Below, in pieces: positions 1 through 7,665 of a DNA stretch of 64,000 nucleotides. A model generated the notes under the pieces. That model had not been told where the DNA came from. It searched no databases and saw only the letters and a list, made by a program, of their open reading frames with translations. How positions within the stretch are numbered: position 1 is the stretch's first letter; each line of letters begins with the position of its first letter. The position numbers were made by a program, and so were the translations under genes. The DNA is from Salinispora tropica CNB-440. GTDB taxonomy: Bacteria; Actinomycetota; Actinomycetes; Mycobacteriales; Micromonosporaceae. The DNA lies in contig NC_009380.1 in NCBI RefSeq assembly GCF_000016425.1, forward strand, positions 2,484,144-2,548,143, read 5' to 3'.

Positions 1-105
1 GAGAAAGACCCTGAGGCCGCGGCGGGCGAGCGTCTCCGCGACCGCCAAGCCGATTCCACTGGTTCCACCGGTGACCAGCGCTACTCGCTGTTCGTTCTCT
101 GCCAT
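1..105 (-). CDS. Type II PKS ketoreductase (SDR), N-terminal 35 residues only
   Basis: The complement reads from an ATG at 105 and runs off the left edge. The 35 visible residues contain VALVTGGTSGIG, the TGxxxGIG nucleotide-binding motif of short-chain dehydrogenases, followed by a typical helix (LAVAETLARRGL). Next to aromatic polyketide genes the best reading is the C-9 ketoreductase of an act/angucycline pathway, which reduces the nascent polyketide with NADPH. The catalytic Ser-Tyr-Lys is outside the window, so a different SDR role cannot be excluded. It diverges from the O-methyltransferase-like gene starting at 296. Confidence 0.7.
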   Translation of the reverse strand, partial: MAENEQRVALVTGGTSGIGLAVAETLARRGLRVFL

Positions 106-295
106 GGGCCCGCCTTTCCCGAATGTTGTGTCGCGGCAGTGTGTCAACGATTTGCGAAATATCGCTCGAGCCTCGGTGGAAAGCGCTGTTCCAACCGCGT
201 CGACTCGTCAGTTGAACGACCCGGTCGGGCTTGCGACCAGAAAACGAGCCGGCCTATCGTCTGGCATCTCACTATTGCCTCGGAGGAAAAGGACT
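106..295. promoter_or_regulatory. Divergent intergenic region between ketoreductase and O-methyltransferase-like gene
   Basis: This 190-bp non-coding stretch must hold the start signals for both outward-facing genes. An in-frame extension of the rightward gene across it lacks coding character. A GGAGG ribosome-binding site at 282-286 serves the ATG at 296. I see no convincing -35/-10 pair. Confidence 0.4.
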
Positions 296-1333
296 ATGTC
301 CGCATTGCCTGCCGCTCCCGTGGTGCGGGACAATTCCGCCGCCTACCTGTTACTTGATCTGATCCAGGGCTCGGTGATCACTCAGGCGATCTCGGTCGCG
401 GCCAAGCTCGGCGTCGCCGATGTTCTCGCCGCCGGCCCGTTGCCGGCTGAGGAGATTGCCAAACGCGTGGGCTCCGATCCGGAGGCGACATATCGGCTGC
501 TGCGAACGCTCTCCGGCTGCTCGGTGTTCGCACTGCGACCGGATGGCCGCTTCGCGCTCACCCCGATGGGCGAGGCGCTGCGCGATGATGCGCCGGACTC
601 CATGCGGGGCATAGCGATGCTCATGGGGCACCCCCTGCTCTGGGAAGAGTGGGGGCAGCTGATCGAGTCGGTGCGCACCGGCGAGGCCAACCTGCCGAAG
701 CTGCGGGGCATGGGTGCCTTTGAATTCCTGATGGCGAACCCGGCGTACGCGGCCGAGTTCTTTCAGGGCATGGGGAGCCTCTCCGGTGCAGAGACCACCC
801 CGGTGCTGGCCGCCTACGACTTCTCGCGGTTCCGTACCGTGGTGGATGTCGTCGGTGGGCGCGGCGCGCTGCTGGCCGGCATCCTCGCCCAGACGGACGG
901 CTCCCGCGGCATCCTGTTTGACAACGAGGTCGCCACCGCGGACGCGCCAGCGGTCTTCGCCTCGGCCGGCGTCGGTGACCGCGTGACGATCGAGCACGGC
1001 GGCCAGTTCGACAAGCTGCCGGCCGGTGCCGACGCCTACGTGCTCAAGCACGTCCTGCACGACTTCCCGGAACCTGCCTGTCGGCAGCTGCTGCACAACG
1101 TGCGGGAGGCGATCGCTCCAGACGGGACCATGCTTGTGATCGAGTATGTGCTCGAGGAGAGAAACGAGCGCCACATCGGCAAGATCATAGATCTGTGGCT
1201 CCTGCTTCTGCTCGGCGCCAAGGAGCGCACCCGGTCCCAGTACACCGAGCTGTTCGCCGAGGCCGGCCTGAAGGTCAACCGGGTCATCCCGACCGCCTCA
1301 CCGGTCTCCATCATCGAGGCGGTTCCGGTATGA
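296..1333 (+). CDS. O-methyltransferase-like protein with altered SAM motif; candidate AlpH-type enzyme
   Basis: A 345-aa protein of the plant-caffeate/DnrK-like O-methyltransferase fold: N-terminal helical dimerisation domain (about 10-110) and C-terminal Rossmann domain. The start at 296 follows GGAGG by 9 nt. The glycine-rich SAM loop, usually DxGGGxG, reads DVVGGRG at 184-190, so the first glycine of the loop is Val. The usual catalytic-region motif is present as HVLHDF (His252, His255). In kinamycin biosynthesis an O-methyltransferase-like protein, AlpH, couples glutamylhydrazine to the polyketide without using SAM. The altered loop and the position beside the oxygenase genes make this a candidate for that role; this is inference. 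A conventional methyltransferase is the alternative. Confidence 0.75.
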   Translation: MSALPAAPVVRDNSAAYLLLDLIQGSVITQAISVAAKLGVADVLAAGPLPAEEIAKRVGSDPEATYRLLRTLSGCSVFALRPDGRFALTPMGEALRDDAPDSMRGIAMLMGHPLLWEEWGQLIESVRTGEANLPKLRGMGAFEFLMANPAYAAEFFQGMGSLSGAETTPVLAAYDFSRFRTVVDVVGGRGALLAGILAQTDGSRGILFDNEVATADAPAVFASAGVGDRVTIEHGGQFDKLPAGADAYVLKHVLHDFPEPACRQLLHNVREAIAPDGTMLVIEYVLEERNERHIGKIIDLWLLLLLGAKERTRSQYTELFAEAGLKVNRVIPTASPVSIIEAVPV

Positions 1334-1386
1334 GACTCGCCGTACCGCCGTTTCCACCGCCTCCACTGAGAAGCTGAGGTCAGAAG

Positions 1387-2898
1387 ATGGACACGGACGT
1401 CATCGTCATCGGAGCCGGACCCACCGGACTGATGCTCGCGGCCGAACTCCGGCTCGGCGGCGCGAGCGTCATCGTCATCGAACGGCGTAACGAGCGGAGC
1501 TGGGAGTCCCGCGGCATCGGATTCACGGCGCGGGCGGCGGAGGTCTTCGCGCAGCGAGGACTGCTGGAGCGGCTGGAGAACACCGAGATAACCCGGCAGG
1601 GACACTTCGGAGGCATTCCGCTTGACTTCGGGGTGCTCGAGGACTCGCACTTCGGCGTACGCGGCGCGCCACAGTTCACGGTCGAGGAGATGCTGGAGAA
1701 CCGAGCGTTGGAGCTCGGGGCGACCCTACGCCGGGGGCACGAGCTGATCGAGCTGAGTGATACCGGCGATCACATCACGGCGACCGTGCAGGGCCCGGAC
1801 GGCCGGGTCGAATACTCGGCCCACTACCTGGTTGGTTGCGACGGCGGTCGGAGCACCGTACGCAAGCTCGCCGGTTTTGACTTCCCTGGCCAGGATGCGA
1901 CCTGCGAGATGTACCTGGCGGACGTGACCGGCTGTGACATCCGGCCGCGGATGATCGGCGAGCTGCGTCCAAACGGCATGGTCATGGCGGGGGCGCTCGG
2001 CGAGGGCTACTCCCGCATCATCGTCTGCGAGACCGGCACCCCACCGGACCGTGACCGGAAGGTCACCTTCGTAGACGTGGCGGACGCCTGGCAGCGGTTG
2101 ACCGGCGAGTCCATCCATCACGGCGCGGCGCGCTGGGTCAGCCGATTCACCGACGCTACCCGCCAGGTTACGGAGTACCAGCGGGGGCGGGTGCTGCTGG
2201 CCGGTGACGCCGCACACATTCACCTGCCCGCCGGCGGACAGGGGATGAGCATCGGTGTGCAGGACGCGGTCAACCTTGGTTGGAAGCTGGCGGCCACGGT
2301 CCGCGGCACAGCGGACGCCGGGTTGCTCGACACCTATCACCACGAGCGGCATCCGGTAGGGGCCCGGGTCCTGCGCAACACCCGCGCCCAGGGCATCCTC
2401 AACCTCAGCGGGAACTCGGTCGAGCCGCTGCGGGCCGTGGTGGCCGAGCTCATCGCGCTCCCGGTGGTGGCGCGGCACCTCTCCGGCATGGTGAGCGGAC
2501 TCGACATTCGACACGCCCCGGAGGAGGACGCCGCACCGCTGGTCGGTGTGCGGATTCCGGACCGCGAACTGGAGTTGGTCGGGGGCGGCCGAGACCGGGT
2601 CGCCCGGCTGCTGCAGGCGGCGCGTGGTGTCCTGATCACCACTGCGGACTCTGCGGTGACGGCCCGACTGGCCGCCGCCTGGTCCGACCGGGTCGACCTG
2701 GTACGCGTGCGACACATGCCAGCCGGCCTGGGTGCCGACGGCCCACCCCTGGAATCGGTGCTGGTCCGACCGGACGGCTACCTCGCCTGGGTGGCGCCGG
2801 GCGGAGGCGAGTTGGTCGACGCCCTGCGGCGTTGGTTCGGCGCGGCCCGCCCCACCGGTGACACCCCGGACGCGGACCGCCTCGCGCGCGCCCACTAG
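1387..2898 (+). CDS. FAD-dependent aromatic polyketide hydroxylase (PgaE/RdmE type)
   Basis: This 503-aa class A flavoprotein monooxygenase starts at ATG 1387 after GAGG-type spacing. It has the GxGxxG FAD motif near the N-terminus (VIVIGAGPTGLMLAAEL), the CDGGRSTVRK DG motif near 150-160, and the GDAAHIHLPAGGQGMS FAD/NAD(P)H motif near 275. The C-terminal domain ends in a degenerate thioredoxin-like fold with the RPDGYLAW motif. Family members hydroxylate angucycline or anthracycline rings at C-12/C-12b or C-11. It closely resembles the protein encoded at 5306-6784 and both probably arose by duplication. The next gene starts 25 bp after its stop, so they are probably co-transcribed. Confidence 0.9.
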   Translation: MDTDVIVIGAGPTGLMLAAELRLGGASVIVIERRNERSWESRGIGFTARAAEVFAQRGLLERLENTEITRQGHFGGIPLDFGVLEDSHFGVRGAPQFTVEEMLENRALELGATLRRGHELIELSDTGDHITATVQGPDGRVEYSAHYLVGCDGGRSTVRKLAGFDFPGQDATCEMYLADVTGCDIRPRMIGELRPNGMVMAGALGEGYSRIIVCETGTPPDRDRKVTFVDVADAWQRLTGESIHHGAARWVSRFTDATRQVTEYQRGRVLLAGDAAHIHLPAGGQGMSIGVQDAVNLGWKLAATVRGTADAGLLDTYHHERHPVGARVLRNTRAQGILNLSGNSVEPLRAVVAELIALPVVARHLSGMVSGLDIRHAPEEDAAPLVGVRIPDRELELVGGGRDRVARLLQAARGVLITTADSAVTARLAAAWSDRVDLVRVRHMPAGLGADGPPLESVLVRPDGYLAWVAPGGGELVDALRRWFGAARPTGDTPDADRLARAH

Positions 2899-2923
2899 AC
2901 AGTCGGTACACAGGGAGGTGAAC

Positions 2924-3883
2924 GTGACCACCGATACGGTGCACGAGACGGAGCATCAGGTCGTCGTCGACGCACCCGCCGAGCGGGTGTACGCGATGAT
3001 CGAGGAGGTCGGCCGGTGGCCGGAGGTGTTCCCGCCGACGGTCCACGCCGAGTGCCTTGAACGTGACGGCGAGGACGAGCTGGTTCGGATCTGGGCGACC
3101 GCCAACGGCGCCGCCAAGACGTGGACCTCTCGCCGACGGCACGACCGGGAGCGGTGGACCGTCTCCTTCCGGCAGGAGCGCTCGCAGCATCCGGTCGGCG
3201 GCATGGGCGGGGCGTGGGTGATCGAGCCGATCTCCGGCTCCGCCTGTCGGGTGCGGCTACTGCATGACTTCTTCGCGGCCAGCGACGACCCAGACGATCT
3301 GGCCTGGATCCGGCGAGCAGTGGATCGCAACAGCACGTCGGAGCTGGCGGCGCTCAAGACGGCTGCGGAGCTCGCCGCCGCCGACCAGCGCTTCTCCTTC
3401 GACGACACCGTGCCGGTCACCGGCAGTGCCGCGGAGGTCTACGACTTTCTCAATGACGCCCGTCGATGGCCGTTGCGGCTCCCGCACGTCGCTCGGGTGG
3501 TGCTGGGGGAGGAGACACCGGGGCTTCAGGTGCTGGAGATGGATACCCGAACCAAGGACGGGTCGGTGCACACGACGTGCTCTGTCCGGGTGTGCGAGCC
3601 ACACCACGGCATCGTCTACAAACAGGTCGTCCTGCCCGCCCTGTTGACGCTGCACGTCGGTCGGTGGTTGATCGAGGAGCAGGGCCCGGGGCGGGTGCTG
3701 GTCACCTCCCGGCACACCGTGCGAATCAATACCGCGCGGATCGCCGAGGTCCTCGGGCCAAAGGCCGACCTGCCGGCTGCCCGGGAGTTCGTCCGTAGCG
3801 CCCTCGGCGCCAACAGCCTGACGACCCTGCGGGCCGCAAAGGCGTACGCCGAGAGCGCTGGTAGCGGACGTGTAGTGCCGTGA
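2924..3883 (+). CDS. Two-domain aromatase/cyclase
   Basis: A 319-aa protein made of two START/Bet v1-like polyketide cyclase domains: about 5-150, starting with VVVDAPAERVYAMIEEVGRWPEVFP, and about 160-300, starting with VPVTGSAAEVYDFLNDARRWPLRLP. Di-domain aromatase/cyclases of this family fold and dehydrate the first ring (C7-C12 or C9-C14) of reduced type II polyketides, acting after the ketoreductase. GTG at 2924 is chosen because GGGAGG lies 6 nt upstream; longer in-frame extensions run into the preceding gene. The stop overlaps the next start by 4 nt (GTGA), indicating translational coupling. Confidence 0.9.
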   Translation: MTTDTVHETEHQVVVDAPAERVYAMIEEVGRWPEVFPPTVHAECLERDGEDELVRIWATANGAAKTWTSRRRHDRERWTVSFRQERSQHPVGGMGGAWVIEPISGSACRVRLLHDFFAASDDPDDLAWIRRAVDRNSTSELAALKTAAELAAADQRFSFDDTVPVTGSAAEVYDFLNDARRWPLRLPHVARVVLGEETPGLQVLEMDTRTKDGSVHTTCSVRVCEPHHGIVYKQVVLPALLTLHVGRWLIEEQGPGRVLVTSRHTVRINTARIAEVLGPKADLPAAREFVRSALGANSLTTLRAAKAYAESAGSGRVVP

Positions 3884-5319
3884 CGGTCACCCCGGTCGTC
3901 ATCGTCGGTGCCGGCCCGGTCGGGCTCCTGCTCGCAGTCGAGCTGGGCCGGGCCCGGGTACCGGTCGTCGTCGTGGAACGGCTGGCCGACCCGATGACCG
4001 AGTCGCGGGCGGGCCAGCTCTCCACGCTCACCGCCGAGCTGCTGCACGAGCGGGGGTTGCACGCGCTGCTTGCCGAGGCCGGGCACGAGCCGCGGGCCCA
4101 CTTCGCGGGCCTGGGATTCGACCTGTCGGGGCTGGACAGCGCGTACCGGGGCAACTGGAAGGTACCCCAGTACCGGACCGAGGCCGTGCTCGGTGAGCAC
4201 GCCCGGCGCCGGGGCGTGACGGTGCTGCGGGGGCACGAACTGACCGGACTCACCGCCGGGTCCGACCACGTGGTCTGCCAGTTCCGGGGGCCCACGGGTC
4301 GGCAGCGCCTGAAGGCGGGGTTCGTGGTCGGCTGCGACGGATCGGGCAGCACCGTACGCCGGCTGTGGGACTTCCCGGTGTCGGCTACCGCGGCGACGAG
4401 AGAGTTGCTGCGGGCGGACGTGACCGGACTTCGGATCCGCGACCGGAGGTTCGAGCGGCGGCCCGCGGGGCTCGCGGTCGCGGCGACCCGAGCCGGTGTC
4501 ACTCGGGTGATGGTGCATGTGGCCGGTCAGCCGGTAACCGCGCGGGCGGGGCGGCCGGAGTTCGGTGAGGTCGTCCGGGCTTGGGCGGCAGTGACCGGCG
4601 AGGACCTCTCCGGGGGCACGCCGGTCTGGCTGGATGCGTTCGACAACTCCCGGGGTCAGGTCGGCGCGTATCGACGGGGTCGGGTTTTGCTGGCCGGGGA
4701 CGCCGCCCACTGGCACCTTCCGATCGGTGGCCAGGCGCTCAACGTCGGACTCCAGGACGCGGTGAACCTGGGCTGGAAGCTGGCCGCGGCGGTGCACAGC
4801 TGGGCCGCGCCCGGACTCCTCGACAGCTATCACGACGAGCGGCACCCGGTCGCGGCGCGGGTGCTGGATCACGTTACCGCGCAGGAGACGCTGCTGCTGG
4901 GGGGCGCTGAGGTCGAGCCGTTGCGGGCGATCCTGGCTGAGCTCGTCGGCCTGCGGCCGGTGCGTGATCATCTGGCCGAGACCGCCGCCAATCTGAGTGA
5001 CCGGTGTGGCCCACCCGGTCCACCGCCGATCGGGCGGCGGGCTACGAATCTGCGGTTGCGGACCGATTCGGGTCCGCTTCCGATGGCGGGCACCGAGCCC
5101 GTCATTGTCCGGCTCAGTTCGGGTGCGGACAGTCCCCACCGCACCACGGTGCGGACGGTTCACGCGACTTACGACGGTGCTCCTCCACTGGAGGCCACCG
5201 CCCTCCTGCTGCGCCCCGACGGCTATGTCGCCTGGGCCGGTGACGACGAGGAGGGCCTGGAACAGGCAATCGAGAAGCTGTTGTGGGTGGAAGGTAGGAA
5301 GGGAAATGCCAGACTTTGA
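3880..5319 (+). CDS. FAD-dependent aromatic polyketide monooxygenase, second copy
   Basis: A 479-aa class A flavin monooxygenase: IVGAGPVGLLLAVEL at the N-terminus, GCDGSGSTVRR near 150 and GDAAHWHLPIGGQALN near 270. It is more divergent from the flanking flavoproteins than they are from each other, for example HWHLPIGGQALN in place of HIHLPAGGQGMS. Its role is probably a different oxidation, such as Baeyer-Villiger-like or quinone hydroxylation; the exact reaction cannot be read from sequence. GTG 3880 overlaps the cyclase stop, and its own 3' end overlaps the next gene by 14 nt, placing it inside a tight operon. Confidence 0.87.
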   Translation: MTVTPVVIVGAGPVGLLLAVELGRARVPVVVVERLADPMTESRAGQLSTLTAELLHERGLHALLAEAGHEPRAHFAGLGFDLSGLDSAYRGNWKVPQYRTEAVLGEHARRRGVTVLRGHELTGLTAGSDHVVCQFRGPTGRQRLKAGFVVGCDGSGSTVRRLWDFPVSATAATRELLRADVTGLRIRDRRFERRPAGLAVAATRAGVTRVMVHVAGQPVTARAGRPEFGEVVRAWAAVTGEDLSGGTPVWLDAFDNSRGQVGAYRRGRVLLAGDAAHWHLPIGGQALNVGLQDAVNLGWKLAAAVHSWAAPGLLDSYHDERHPVAARVLDHVTAQETLLLGGAEVEPLRAILAELVGLRPVRDHLAETAANLSDRCGPPGPPPIGRRATNLRLRTDSGPLPMAGTEPVIVRLSSGADSPHRTTVRTVHATYDGAPPLEATALLLRPDGYVAWAGDDEEGLEQAIEKLLWVEGRKGNARL

Positions 5320-6784
5320 CGCAGATGTCATTATTGTCGGGGCCGGCCCCACCGGGCTCATGCTCGCCGGTGAACTGCGCCTTGCCGGCGTCGAGGCCCT
5401 CGTGCTGGACCGGCTCACCGAGCCGACGAAGCAGTCTCGAGCGCTTGGCTTCTCGGCCCGGACGATCGAGGAGTTCGACCAGCGCGGACTGTTGCCCCGC
5501 TTCGGTGAGCTACAGACCATCCCGTTCGGCCACTTCGGTGGGCTGCCGCTGAACTATCAGGTGGTGCCGGGGGGCTCGTACGGGGCCCGGGGCAAACCGC
5601 AGTCCCTCACGGAGGGGATCCTGACGGGCTGGGCCACCGAACAGGGCGCTGCCCTCCGCCGTGGTTACGAGGTGACCGGGCTGCGGGAGATCGACGGGGG
5701 CGTCGAGCTGGACGTGGACACGCCGGCGGGCTCCAAGCGCCTGCGGGCCCGGTACGTGGCCGGCTGCGACGGTGGCCGCAGCACCGTACGGAAGCTGGCC
5801 GGAGTGGACTTCCCGGGCACCGACGCCACGATCGAGATGTGGTTCGCCGACGTGGCGGGCTGCGCGCTGCGGCCCCGATTCTCCGGGGAACGCGTACCCG
5901 GCGGAATGGTCATGGTGCTTCCGCTGGGCCCGGAGGTCAACCGGGTGGTGGTCTACGAACGCGGCGTGACCCGGCAAGGCGAAGGGGCGCCGAGCTTCGA
6001 GGCGATCGCCGCAGCGTGGAATCGGCTGACCGGTGAGGACATCAGCGGGGGGAAGCCGCTGTGGACCAGCTGGACCACCGACGCCAGCCGCCAGGCGGCG
6101 GAGTATCGGCGCGGACGGGTGTTCCTGCTCGGTGACGCGGCCCACATCCACCTGCCGGTTGGTGCGCAGGGGATGAGCGCGGGCATCGGCGACGCCGTCA
6201 ATCTGGGCTGGAAGCTCGGCGCGGCGATCAATGGTCACGTTCCGGACGGCCTACTGGACACCTACCACACCGAGCGGCACCCGGTCGCCGCCCGGATCCT
6301 GACCAACACCCTCGCGCAGCGCATTCTGTATCTGGGCGGCGACGAACTGGACCCGATGCGGGCGGTGATGACCGAGTTGCTCGCCTACGAGGAGGCCCAG
6401 AAGCTGCTGGTGGGCATGGTTACCGGGCTGGACATCCGCTACGACGTGGGGGCCGACGACCATCCGTTGCTCGGCCGGCGGCTGCCCGACACCGAACTCA
6501 CCGGTGACTTCGGGTCGGCCGGCGCGGCCCAGGCCTTCAGCTTCCTACACAGCGGCCGAGGCGTCGTCCTCGACCTGGCCGACGATGCCGAGCTGCGCGC
6601 CGTAGCCGCGCCCTGGAAGGACCGGGTTGACGTGGTCACCGCGTCGTCGCGGCCCGCCGGTGCGCTGGCGGAGGTCAACGCCGCGTTGGTGCGGCCGGAC
6701 GGCTACATCGCGTGGGCCCGTTCCGGCACGGCGGACGGCACCGGCCTGCCGGAGGCCCTCATCCGGTGGTTTGGACGGCCCTGA
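5306..6784 (+). CDS. FAD-dependent aromatic polyketide hydroxylase (PgaE/RdmE type), third copy
   Basis: A 492-aa class A flavoprotein hydroxylase. ATG 5306 is preceded by an AAGGTAGGAAGGG purine tract. Motifs: VIIVGAGPTGLMLAGEL (about 6-22), GCDGGRSTVRKLAG (about 155), GDAAHIHLPVGAQGMSAG (about 275), and the RPDGYIAWARSG C-terminal element. It shares the FGHFGGLPLNY region with the hydroxylase at 1387-2898 (QGHFGGIPLDF), so the two are paralogues. Angucycline clusters usually carry such a pair: one acts on the early angucyclinone (12/12b hydroxylation) and the other drives dehydration or later oxidation. Which copy does which cannot be decided here. Confidence 0.88.
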   Translation: MPDFDADVIIVGAGPTGLMLAGELRLAGVEALVLDRLTEPTKQSRALGFSARTIEEFDQRGLLPRFGELQTIPFGHFGGLPLNYQVVPGGSYGARGKPQSLTEGILTGWATEQGAALRRGYEVTGLREIDGGVELDVDTPAGSKRLRARYVAGCDGGRSTVRKLAGVDFPGTDATIEMWFADVAGCALRPRFSGERVPGGMVMVLPLGPEVNRVVVYERGVTRQGEGAPSFEAIAAAWNRLTGEDISGGKPLWTSWTTDASRQAAEYRRGRVFLLGDAAHIHLPVGAQGMSAGIGDAVNLGWKLGAAINGHVPDGLLDTYHTERHPVAARILTNTLAQRILYLGGDELDPMRAVMTELLAYEEAQKLLVGMVTGLDIRYDVGADDHPLLGRRLPDTELTGDFGSAGAAQAFSFLHSGRGVVLDLADDAELRAVAAPWKDRVDVVTASSRPAGALAEVNAALVRPDGYIAWARSGTADGTGLPEALIRWFGRP

Positions 6785-6853
6785 CCCGGCTGACCCAGCC
6801 GGGAAGACCCGCGCGGCGTAAGCCCGCGCGCCCCTAGAGGAGCGAGGAGACGC

Positions 6854-7597
6854 ATGCCCTTCATCGACCCCGAAAACGGCTACCTGACGGTCATCAACCT
6901 GTTCAAGACCGATACCGCCGAGCGAGTGGATCGACTCGTCGGCGAGATGCGGGCGATCGTCGACACCGCGGACTACCCCGGTTGGATCTCCAGTACCGTG
7001 CATCGGGGCCTGGCGGAGCCGGGGACCGCCAACTTCATCCAGTGGCGCGGCAAACAGGACCTGGAGTCGCGGTACGCCGGCGACGAGTTCAAGCACCGTA
7101 CGGTTCCGGTGTTCCACGAGATCACCACCTTCATTCGGTTGTTGCAGACCGAGGTGGAGGCGAGCCAGCGCCACCCCGCGCTCGGTGCGGTCACGGAGAT
7201 CTCACCGGCTCGGGATGACTACACGGTGATTGAGATCCTCGGCGTGGCCCCCGCTGACCAGGACGAGTTGATCAGCACCCTGGGTGCGGCTCACCAGTGG
7301 TTGGTTGACGTACCGGGCTACCGCTCGCAGAGTTTGCTACGCGGCATTCGGGCGCGTGGTGTCCAGGGTGGCGGTGGTGGTCTGACCGGCGTCGGCGAGG
7401 AGCGGGACTTCGTGGTGGTCTACTCCCAGTGGGACGGCCCGGAGGCCTTCGACGCGTTTCGCACCCGACCCGCCGCCGACCAGCCGGCGGTCCGCCGTAG
7501 GTCGCTGGAGAAGCGGAACTCCCTCACGACCACCACCGCCTGGAACACCTATCGGGTTGTCCACACCCGGTCCAGCGCTCAGCCCGCGTCGGCCTGA
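6854..7597 (+). CDS. Double ABM-domain oxygenase, JadG/GilOII/AlpJ-like B-ring-cleaving candidate
   Basis: A 247-aa protein with two antibiotic-biosynthesis-monooxygenase (dimeric alpha/beta-barrel) domains, about 8-110 and 120-235. It has no FAD motif of its own. This size and double-ABM layout are those of JadG, GilOII and AlpJ, which use reduced flavin and O2 to cleave and rearrange ring B of dehydrorabelomycin; in the kinamycin case this yields the benzofluorene core. That makes it the best candidate for ring contraction. A simple quinone-forming ABM oxygenase is the alternative. The ATG follows GAGGAGCGAGGAG. A perfect terminator-like hairpin lies just downstream, so it ends the rightward operon. 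No flavin reductase partner is visible in the window. Confidence 0.8.
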   Translation: MPFIDPENGYLTVINLFKTDTAERVDRLVGEMRAIVDTADYPGWISSTVHRGLAEPGTANFIQWRGKQDLESRYAGDEFKHRTVPVFHEITTFIRLLQTEVEASQRHPALGAVTEISPARDDYTVIEILGVAPADQDELISTLGAAHQWLVDVPGYRSQSLLRGIRARGVQGGGGGLTGVGEERDFVVVYSQWDGPEAFDAFRTRPAADQPAVRRRSLEKRNSLTTTTAWNTYRVVHTRSSAQPASA

Positions 7598-7609
7598 TCT
7601 TCTCCGGGC

Positions 7610-7654
7610 ATCCGGTCGCGGCCGTGCGGCCTCCGTCACGGGCCGCGACCGGAT
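7610..7654. terminator. Bidirectional hairpin between convergent genes
   Basis: Perfect 14-bp inverted repeat: atccggtcgcggcc at 7610-7623 and its complement at 7641-7654, loop 17 nt. It lies between the ends of the convergent ABM oxygenase and 627-aa genes. No U-tract, as is common in high-GC actinobacteria. Confidence 0.75.
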
Positions 7655-7665
7655 CCCCCAGAGCG

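Noticed and set aside
3616..5520. 634-codon open frame on the complement
   Set aside because: It is antisense to the cyclase and flavin monooxygenase genes, has no family motif and is Arg/Pro/Gly/His-rich, the usual shadow of GC-rich coding DNA.
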